Origin: Nageia nagi
Taxonomy: Eukaryota > Pinophyta
Direction: 5' to 3'
Assembly: GCA_050084985.1 (NCBI GenBank)
Contig: JBITNC010000001.1
Span: 150,474,001-150,538,000 of the forward strand
DNA length: 64,000 nucleotides
Shown: one piece after another, positions 53,961-64,000 of the stretch
How positions within the stretch are numbered: the stretch's first letter is position 1
Layout: every line of letters begins with the position of its first letter
Program-made: the position numbers and the translations under genes
Notes under the pieces: model-generated
What the model was told of the DNA's origin: nothing
The model's database searches: none
What the model saw: the letters and a program-made list of their open reading frames with translations, nothing else

Positions 53961-56400
53961 TTAAGTTCTATAATTTTTTTTTCATATTTTTTATTAGTGC
54001 ATTTTTATATAAATATATATTTATTTAACTATCAAATTAATTAATTATGTCATTATTATGCATTATTTTTATATGTATATCAATGCATGCTTATTTATTA
54101 TGGTTGATATTTGTAGTAAAATTTTAATTTATTATTTTATATTACTTTTGAGTTGATAAATTATCATGTATTTTAAATAAATAACAATCAAAAAGTTAAT
54201 GACACATAACAAAATAATCATTGATAATTTTTATATTCCGTTCATTTGTAATACAACTAGTTGTAACAATATATGTACAAAAGATACTCATAGAGCAAAA
54301 TGTAAATCATGTGTCTATCCTAAAAGGGTCAATTAAATTTTGGAAGTTTCATCATTTAGGAGTAATTATTAATGACATATAAGGTCTCTATACTTTGGAT
54401 CAAACATATTCTCTGAGTTTGGTGATTTGGATCATTAGGAATTACACCATTGATGTCGTTCATGGTCTATGGCTAGGGCACTAATGTCATTGTGTTAGGA
54501 TTTTGAAGAGATAAATTGAATGATCAAGGTTATTTTAGTTGTTCATGTTAATTTTAGAATATGGATAGTTGACTAAGAATAGCTCAACATCAATTTATCG
54601 TTATTTGAGCTTGTAGAATGGATTGGAAAGAGTAGTTGTTGTTGTTGATAGCTATTGATAGATTATTCATGTTATTGACACCATTATAGATGTTATGAAG
54701 GTACAAAGTGTTACAAATTTGGTAATAAGGTTCTTCACTATTCTATTACAATAATTCTTCCATATTCATTAATCATTGTAATGCTTATTGGCCAATAAAT
54801 AATTGGAGCTCCATTAGACTAGATGCACTCTCACGCTGAGAGGAACCAATATAAATTTTATGTCTCCATTATTATTATGTATTTGCAATTATTTACCATT
54901 TTTTTATTTTCAAATTATCAATATTTTGTAATACATAATTAAAAACATAAATATTTACAATAAAGTTATTAAAAGAAATCTATATTGCATGAACTAAGTA
55001 AGCCATGGGATTTTAGGATTACAAATCATATGTTGGAACTTGTTGGGAACATCATAATCTCATTGATTTCCATGAAAGTTTTGAATCAAAAATGCAAGAT
55101 GCAATCTAGACATAGGTTAACTTTTAAGTCTACAACTGCATATGAATTTAAACATTACAAAATGAGTATATGTATAATGAATAAAAAAATAAATTCTAAT
55201 ATGTAAAACTTGATGTTTGATAAGAAATAACTATTTAGCTTTGATGGATGATGAGTAAAATATAGATCTCAAAATTCCCCTAGGTATGTCACTAACCCCC
55301 TTTCCTAGTGAACCTCACACCTATTGATGTGAAGGGGCCAATTAACTCAAATATTTGGTACTCCCACACTTAGGACCTTCATTTCCTCTCACTAGTTTTG
55401 GAAATCTATACTCAATTATCTCATTTAAAATATCAAATCCTAGTCAGTACCTAAAGTTGTTTGCAATAGAAATCATTACTCTATCCTTGTAGTTACACGT
55501 ACACAACTTGGAAAGTAAAATGCTGAAAAGGGAAATATGTTGGGATGGAAATATCACTTATTTGCAAAATTGAAAATACTAGAAAATAAACTCACATTAC
55601 TGAAATGAATTAAGTAGAAAATAAAATAGAGGATCCACCATTGGACTTGGCCAAGCTCCTTTCGATGGACTCTTTAAACTTAAATCAAAAGCTTAAGAAA
55701 AATTTGCATTTTATTTTATTTGTTGTTTCTCACAAGATAGAAACTACTACAATCTAACTCATTCTGCAACTCTCTCCTTTCCAAGAGAGGAGTTTTTATA
55801 ACAATAATGAATATAAAGACTATTAACTACTGCCAAAACAACTAGACAACTCTTTATTCCTATCCTAAATCACTATTAAAAAAAACCCAACTAATAATAA
55901 ACTAAATCTATAATAATCTGCTATAACTAAACAATGAAAAATATGGTTTACAAAGTTCTCCAATTGTAGTAATGCTATTAATATGCAACATGAAAGTAAT
56001 CTAAATCTGGTAGCTATGACCTAATAAACATTGCTAAAGATGCTCCTTAGCTGATTGTGTAATAATCCAAAGGCTAGCAGTATAGAATCAATTACATAAA
56101 TTTTAGATGACATGCATGAAGGATGTTACTCTCTATCTTGTTGAAATGGAATTCCCATGAATCTAGCTACTTAGTCTCTTTACCAAACTCATTTTCTTTG
56201 CCAATTGTAATCTTCAAATCCCAACACATGAATAGAAGTTCATATCTTATAAAGTATTTAATATATATAATATATCAAATCATTTATTTAATAAGCTAAT
56301 ATTTATTTATTTATTTATTTTTCTCCCTTTAAAATTTAGTGCAATGAAGTGTCTTAAGTTACTTTTATGATGTTCAGTAACAAAGCTATTTCAACACATT
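53961..56400. other. Unassigned AT-rich sequence
   Basis: No supported gene or element. The open frame at 54985-55206 shows no recognisable motif. A slightly GC-richer stretch at 55260-55420 is unexplained. Confidence 0.3.
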
Positions 56401-56404
56401 CTCT

Positions 56405-56565
56405 TTTATGATGTTGCTTTGAAGTTGCTATAACAATACACTGAAGTATTTTTAATACTACCCTAAAGTTGTTATAATAACACATTGAAATACCTTTAAT
56501 ATTGTGTTGAAGTTGCTATAACAATGCATTGCAGTACTTTTTAATACTTCATTAAAGTGTCTAAT
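56405..56565. repeat. About 47-bp imperfect tandem repeat, three copies
   Basis: GAAGTTGCTATAACAATACA, AAGTTGTTATAATAACACAT and GAAGTTGCTATAACAATGCA lie about 45-50 bp apart, each followed by TGNAGTANTTTTAATA. Confidence 0.6.
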
Positions 56566-57364
56566 GGTTTGAAATCCCTTCAGCACTATTCTAAAGTCTC
56601 TAAAATATTATTTTGAAGAAATCATTGTGTTGAACAATATAGATTACCAAATTATAACTTCTTTATCACAAGTATAAGTCACTATATAATACTTTGGCAC
56701 CAAATCATGCAAAAATACAACATATTAGTAATCAACAAAATATATCATTGTATCCATATTTTAGATAAGTTTTCTATATTTAAAAGTATATAATTATTAC
56801 TATAATATCCTTAAACATTTAATTAATGGCATAATATGTATTAAAAATGAGGCCATTATGTGCCTCATCAATGGATTTGATGGGGGTCATGAGACTTGTG
56901 GAGAAGCAATGGTGACAATTGTAAACCATTCCCTCATATTCTAGAAAGGATTCCAAATAAAGGATTATTCAATCTACTGGGAATTGGATCTAATTTATAT
57001 TTATAATCCTCTTCTAGAATAGGACATAACTTTATAACATTTTGAATGATCTCATTAGGAATCATAGTATGGGAGCGAGAGTGGTGGAATAATAGTAAAA
57101 AAAGAAGAAATTAGAACTATGATTAAAAAATGAACATTGATCACCTATTTATAGTAACTTTTAAATTCTTTATTGCATTTGAAATATCTTTACTATTAAT
57201 ATTTTTACCAAATATCTTATTAGTAGACCTTGTTACCAACCATATAAGTAGTATTGTTATTAAATTTCTCAATAATTTTTTATCAATCATCTAATCATTT
57301 TTTTTTACTTCTTATCTAATTACTTTTTTATTGAATACCTAATAATTTTTTATTGAATATATCT

Positions 57365-57790
57365 ATTCTTTGATGTTGGTTGTATCAACTATTTGATGTT
57401 GATCATATTTTCTATTTGATATCAATCATATCTATTATTTGATGTTAACAATCTTTTCTATTTGATATCAATCATCTATGTTGTTAGATGTCATTCATCT
57501 ATGTTATTTGATGTTGGTCATATATATTATTTGATGTCGATTGTCTCTTATATTATATTTCAATCATATTTGATTTTTATGTTGGTCATTATTTCATTAG
57601 ATTTCAATCATCTATTTCAATTAATGTTGATCACCTATTTAATTTGATGGTGGTTACCCTCATAGTATATCATCGAATGTTTAAATAGTTTGTTATTGAT
57701 CTTATTTGTTATTTGATGTTAGATATATTTTATTTTTGTTACCTATTATATGTTGTATTTTGATATCAATCTTACATTGTACTTTGATAT
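57365..57790. repeat. 23-bp degenerate tandem array
   Basis: ATTTGATGTTGATCATATTTTCT-type units (alternating GATGTT and GATATCA versions) follow with a 23-bp step from 57390 to about 57540, then decay through 57790. The unit is not a multiple of three, and the open frame at 57462-57647 is an artefact of it. Confidence 0.65.
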
Positions 57791-60700
57791 TGGTTGAAAT
57801 GATTAAAATGATGTATGACACGACTACTAATAGACATGCTTAGTTATCTGCATGAAATATATTTTGCTTGAGATAATGTATTAGATATTTCTTATCAATA
57901 AAAATACTATTTCTTTTATTTTTGAAAGAAAAAATCACACTTATCCAAGTCCAAATACCTTTGGAGTCCTTACACATTTCACAACTAGTTAATCTACAAA
58001 GATTTTCCACTTTATCTAAGAAAGAAATTTTGAACAAAATTTTAAGTTATAAGACTCTTAAGTATTCAAAATCCTTTCTCAAACATAAAGGTATACTCAT
58101 AATACTATATAGTCACCAACATAGGCACCTTAATCTCCTTGAAGACTTATTGTAATAAGGTACTCACTTTTAAGAACCATAATCTCAATTTATTTGGCAA
58201 ATTGGATATAAATTTCCCATTGGTTGTTATTCTCTTTCAAAACTACTAATATGCATTTGGAAAAGGAATTACTAAAGAAGCTTATGAAATTATTTTCTTG
58301 GACAACATGTGGCACTCGATGGATACCCATTACCCATCTTGCAAATAATCTGGTGCTTATGGGGTATCATTACATCTAGTGAAAAGGAAGGAGGTAAGTT
58401 ACATTGTATTGTTGTATTATGGTTTATACATAATTAAATGAAACAATAATTCCATATAATGTTCTTCATCATGCTTTCATGCAAATAAAATTATTGATCA
58501 AATTAATTATCAATAGAAGAAATTATCATACACAATATTAAATTCCTCATAGATGATCATTGATTTTTGTACTCAAGAACAATGTATACATCCCACTTAG
58601 TTTTAGTATGAGAAAATTAGTATACAATGTATATACTATACAATTGCGAAAGATGATGTGTACACTTTATTTATTATAATTTCATTTAAATAATATTTTA
58701 ATTTTGCTATTTTTTTAAGAATTATCATTAAATATCCATTTTTTACAACATAATTTTAAAATATCTTAAATTCACCAATTTTTCTACACAACTTTGGACC
58801 CTTTTCACCATGATTTCAAAGATAATTCATCAATTTTTAATAACTTTTTTAGCTTAGTTCCTTATGCATAACCTTGATGTAGTTTGGTTAAGATTTTATA
58901 TTGCATCAAACTTCCTTTGATACTTATTCAATATCACTATCATTTTAAAAGGGAAAGTTATGATTATATTGATAAGAAAAGGTATGATTTAAACTTAGGC
59001 CGAACCATGGTTGGTCCATGGGCTAGTTTGTGGGTCAGACCATGGTTTGAACATATGCAAAAAAAAATTTAAAAAAAAAATAAGATTCAAACATAAATTC
59101 ACTATCTTCATCATGCTAATATGTAAATATATGTTTTAAGATTTTTTTATTTTAGTAATGGAAAAAACTATTTAAGTTTTTTTTTTTCAAAATCTACTCA
59201 TTTCAAAGTAAAAGATTGGGAGATTCTAGGGTCACACCTTATTAATTTATTTTATCAAGTTGAAAGTAGAAGGTAGTTCTAGATCATTATTGTTTTGATA
59301 CTATAAGATAACTCCAATGCATTTATTACTTTAATGAATATTTGGATCTAAGGGAAAAAAGGTTGAGCAATAATAACCTTCAACTCTAGGCTAGTTAATA
59401 TAACTTTAATGACAAGGAGTATAAAGAAATGGTCTAGTGTATAGCTCATATTCCTATATTCTTAATCATTGGAATGCTTAAGTGTTTGTCCCCCTTACAA
59501 GTAATATAATCCAAATCATGATACATGGAATATAAAATATCTACCTCCAAATTATACATGAATCTCATTTATTTATCTTTAATATTAATGATTGGATCCT
59601 AACTCATAAGAAGAGTATCACTGCCATTACTATCATTAAAATATATATATAAAATATGAGAGGTTAGTGACAATGTTAGTGAAATGGCCACAAAACCTTT
59701 GTAAGTCTACTTATTTAAGGATGTTTATAAAGAATTTTTTCAAAATTTTATCATACAAGTATGATTTTTACAAATTTAATAATGGGATCACCCTTTACAA
59801 TGAAATTATCAAATTTAGGTATGGTAATATTTCAAGGAAGATAGTGTTGTGATATATCTTCATGCAAAGGATTTTGAAAGAGTTCAAATACTTAAGCCTT
59901 CCTACTAGGGATATAGGTTGATCTACTATTTTGTTTCATTTGATTATTATTGCATATATTTTTTAAATTTATTATTTCATTAGATATATCTTCATGTTTT
60001 CAAATGGTGAGATGTGTGATGAATTTGTCACATCAGGAGAGATTTTTTAATGGAATTTATAGGATATTATGGTTGAGGGAATGAAAAAATAGAATTATAG
60101 TTATTGCATAATGGAAGTGGTATGTATAAAAGTTGAAATGTACAATATTTAAGATGGGGCACTTTTTAGAAAATAACATTTTTATAATTTGTAGGGACTA
60201 TTGGTTATAAAGAAGTTGATATAGATTGAGATAAGGTTTGATTAGGTAGGTTGTAAGATGTTATAAATTTATCAAACATGTAGGATCAACACCTCTTATA
60301 ATAAGTAAAAATTAATAATAACTTCAATACTTTCTATAGTAATTTTATTAAAATAAATTTTGGATCCATTAGAAAGAGGTTCATTACGAGGACTTATTAG
60401 AGGAGTGCCTTGTAAAGAAATATTGGTTATACGATTTAATGATTTTTTTATCACCAATAAAATCATTTTTATGGACAAACTAGGACATATTTCCAAATAA
60501 ATTTTTTTGAGAATTTATAAATTTTAAGATATCAATAAAGAATTTTGCAATGATTACAAATTTGAAAACTATTTAAAAAATTAGCTAAGGTTTCTATTTT
60601 GTACTTTTTTGATGACATCAATTTGACCTCCAAATTTGCCTTGAAAAGTTACAAGCATTTTTTGAAATTTAAAATTTGAAGTTTCAAAAATAGTTATTAG

Positions 60701-63700
60701 AGGGAATATTCTACATATTAACATCAACATATCATTGGATATTCTCAATGAGTTTTAATTTTGATAAAGATACAAATTATATTATATTTTAATTTAATTA
60801 TTTTGATTTTATATGTACCAAAAATGTTGATATTGTTTTACCCATAAACCTTCCTCCTTCTCCATTGATAATGATACTTGGAATCACCTTAACCATAATC
60901 GCATAACATTCTAGACTAGTCCCTTTATTGTATTAGTTTAAGAAACATGGATCATCAAATAAAATATATTGAATATGATCATTTGGTGTCAACTTATGGA
61001 CTTGAACATAAGTCCCCTTCCTATTAAACTCTAGTTTCTTACTTTATTTTATTTATTTTTTATATAGAAGATATTTGATCTTATTCAATCTTGTTACTCC
61101 ACTCAATTATATTTTAGGGATTGAATTTTCCCTAGGTGATATCATTTTTTCCCATATATAAAAGATAAGAAAATATATTTAAATAAGATTGGCATTTTGT
61201 TATCATTATCTTGATATCTAAATCTTTGTAGTTATAATTAACTTTTGATTAATACAATTTTAATATTATTATGATCAATTATGTAGTATTATATTTCATC
61301 TAAGGTATTTTTGAATTTTATTTTTGACTTCATAAGGTTTAACTACCATTTAGGAAAGTCCATCCATCAAATTAGACATCCAATTATCACCATATTGTTG
61401 GTTTTATAAAATAAGAGTTGTAACTTCTAAACATATAAATTATGATCCATGAAGGTTGAAAATAGACCTAAAATAATCATTGTAGCATTTCATAAAATTA
61501 CTATAGTATTTGTTGAGTATACCATGATTTTAGGTATGCTTGCCAATCGATCAATGATGCATATTCCTTCATGTATTTTTGTATAGTTTATTTTCATTTC
61601 TATTTTTTATTAATATACTATTTGATATATTTATCCTTTTCATTATCATAGTATATTGCATTGATTGACTAAGTTTCATTAACTAGTCAATTTTCATATA
61701 ATAAATTTCAATTGAATTTTACGTAGTTCAACCCTTTTTGAAAATCCTTCTTACTTGAAAACCCTAGATAACTTGAATACCCAAAATAATTAAGGATATA
61801 ATACCTCTTAATATAAATGCTAGATTAAAAGCTAAAACAAATATTCTTAATGTAAATATGTCAAACCTTAATGATGATGAACAAGAAAAACTTAGGGATT
61901 GAATATTATGAAGAATTTAATAATGAGCAAGATAATATATTTTCTAATGGTGATTAATAAATCAACCCATAACCCAAGCTTCAATCTATATAATAATTGT
62001 GACCTCCATGAGGATGTTAATAATTACCTTTTATAACATCAAGTTTTGTTTAAATACATCTTATAACTTAACAAGGATCTATTTCTTTGTTTACTTCAAA
62101 GGAATATAATTGTGCTTGATATATCCCTCTTCATCTTATCGACCACCCTTATTTATTCCTCCTACTTCATCCATTAATGTGTACTTGTATTTAATCAAGT
62201 CATTATTTATACTCCATATTCCCCTTAATTTCACCTACCCTTTAGTATATTTATTCCTAGTTTTGACATTTCTCAATCCAATAATAGCTTTCTCTCAACA
62301 CCTTCCATCTAGATAGTCAATATTTCTTGCCCTTTACAAACTAACAAATATTGTGGCATTTTCTAAAAATACTACAATGATTTATTTATCACCTATTATA
62401 TTATTCTATATTCCCTTTGATCATGTGCATATTTTCTCTATAAGACCTACCACGTTGTCTCATCCTATCTCTTAGCTCATCATTACTCTTGTTCTCCCTA
62501 TAATCCTTATCCTTTCTCTATAAAAAAATCTCAAACACTCTAATATGATGATATTGCTTCAACAAATGCAAATTCAATATAAGTAAGAGATGGGTCTACT
62601 TAAGGAGTGTATTAAATATGTTACATATATTATCTTAATTCCTCATTCTTATTCCCTTTTTATGACTCCCCAATTAATGCATATCATCATTAATTAGTCT
62701 AATTCCCTTTAGCATTAGAATTATAAAATTATGAATATTCATAGGAAAATAATATCCAACATACCACATTCAATAATTTAAGAAAATATGTATTTATTTT
62801 TCACATGATAATAAACTTCAAATTAAATTATTCCTTACAATACTTCCCGGTTATACATTTTTATAATTCCTAATACAACCATAAAATTCCAATCACAGTT
62901 TCCCTTTCATTATAGATATCTTTCTAGAACACTTCAAGATTAACATTACCAAAGATAAACCTTTCTTAATAACATGTTATGAATAAAAATATAATCAATA
63001 CTTAAGTTCATCACATAATTTAGTAATAAAATCATCATAATTAGATAATACTAGTATCTTAATTTAAATATTTATAAAAATTTTCATGCTTGCTTACTTC
63101 CATAGTTAAATAAATTTATCTCTTCTCATAGAAATAATTATTTTTGTAAAATATATCATGATGTATTATACCAAGAAAATATATCTTCTAAAGTGAGTTA
63201 TCTATATGAAAATAATTTTAATACTAACAAGTTTCCTTTTAAGAAGAACCTAAGAAATGGACCAATAAAAAAACCTAATAATGAGAACAATAATATTACA
63301 AATATGGTTTCTTGAATGGTAATAATTGCAATAAGATAAGAAGAATATGGAGGTGAATGTGGGAACAATGGATACAAATAGGAGGATGCAAATAAAATAC
63401 AAAAGTGTGGTATGCAATTTTTCCAAGCAAGGAACCAAAAGGCTTTATTTCTCTTATAAGGAATGGTTTCCATTTTGAGATTGCTATGGCGAACCTTTCT
63501 AGGATTTGTGCCAAGTTTGTCGATAGAAGTAATGTACACATCATAGGATTGTTGCAAATTCACTCTATGATCCTAAATATGAAGAAAGATGAACCAAATC
63601 CTAGGGTTGTTGTTGAGATTGACCATTTCTTAGGTGTGATTGTAAAAGAAGGTCCACATGAATATTTTTGGTGATGATGGTAGGCATGATCACAAGTCAG

Positions 63701-64000
63701 AATATTTTCTATAAAAAATCCTTTAGGTTCCATTTAGGATTTTTGGGATGTAAAAGAATACTTCTAATAGAATTTATATGAGGTATTTTTGTACCTTTCA
63801 AAAAGCAAAGCCTCTTGATCTCAATTGTGGAGGAGAGTACAATAAATGGACTTAGCTCTCGATTTAGGGTGCTAGTAAGTGTCTACCCAAGGTCGATCAA
63901 AATATTTGGAAGTAAAAGGATAAGTGTACAAGATGATTATCCTTAGATGTCAACTAGGTTATCGGAGAAACTCATGCCTTATTAGTGTTTTAAATATCAG
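57791..64000. other. About 6.2 kb of AT-rich DNA with nothing supported
   Basis: Both strands were read for retroelement, PPR and transposase motifs without success. The longer open frames (62110-62316, 63198-63563 minus, 63405-63674 plus) overlap one another or have no motif I recognise. Old, unrecognisable repeats are the likeliest content. Confidence 0.35.

Noticed and set aside
60296-60496. Minus-strand frame that at first sight recalled an organellar ribosomal or polymerase protein
   Set aside because: No family signature could be confirmed and it is very AT-rich; insufficient to call an organelle DNA insertion.
57791-64000. Searching for tRNA, rRNA or CRISPR-like structures in the empty right end
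   Set aside because: No cloverleaf, conserved rRNA text or regularly spaced identical repeats could be found by eye; a tRNAscan or Rfam search would be decisive.

Overview
This window looks like plant nuclear DNA from a large, repeat-dominated genome. It is strongly AT-rich and has almost no intact coding sequence. It contains LTR retrotransposons of both plant superfamilies (Copia and Gypsy/chromovirus) with plant-type primer sites, a plant mobile domain (PMD) gene, fragments of pentatricopeptide-repeat (PPR) genes, and putative GT-AG introns. A gymnosperm or another giant-genome land plant would fit; that is inference, and nothing seen here fixes the species. I saw no rRNA or tRNA gene, CRISPR array or bacterial-type operon, and no host gene that looks functional.

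Layout. (1) 1-4931: old debris: a Copia gag relic, an LTR/primer-site remnant (2040-3331), a Gypsy gag scrap and AT-rich sequence. (2) 4937-12501: a complete minus-strand, non-autonomous Gypsy-type element (TSD ATTGC, LTRs of 884 and 853 bp) that keeps gag, has no recognisable pol, and carries on the opposite strand a decayed gene with a PMD, an intron and its own TATA-like box, plus minisatellites. (3) 12507-15388: a minus-strand, multi-exon gene-like region I cannot name, ending in 21-bp (heptad) repeats. (4) 15394-35401: an old plus-strand chromovirus (TSD TTCTC) split by later insertions, one of which contains a complete but RNase H-deleted Copia element (18184-25129). (5) 35407-42640: AT-rich, probably long-LTR-type sequence with 232-bp and 188-bp tandem repeats, a second copy of the heptad repeats, and a truncated chromovirus 3' end. 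(6) 42640-52700: PPR pseudogene fragments on the minus strand, one of them cut in two by a young Copia element (42823-48578; TSD CATAT, LTRs 277/277 bp with 4 differences) that still has a 1041-codon pol frame. (7) 52700-64000: palindromic repeats, a doubtful hAT-like fragment, short tandem repeats, and about 6 kb in which I see nothing I can support.

How the parts relate. The window is a stack of insertions, and target-site duplications order many of them: the chromovirus entered the uncharacterised gene-like region, another sequence entered its gag, and a Copia element entered that. The dominant mutational signature in the older copies is transition decay, most strikingly nine premature stops in the PMD gene that are all TAG. 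The two most unusual objects are the gag-only Gypsy element with its antisense, intron-bearing PMD gene, and the 1.1-kb leader of the young Copia element, which appears to hold a fragment of an unrelated protein-coding gene.
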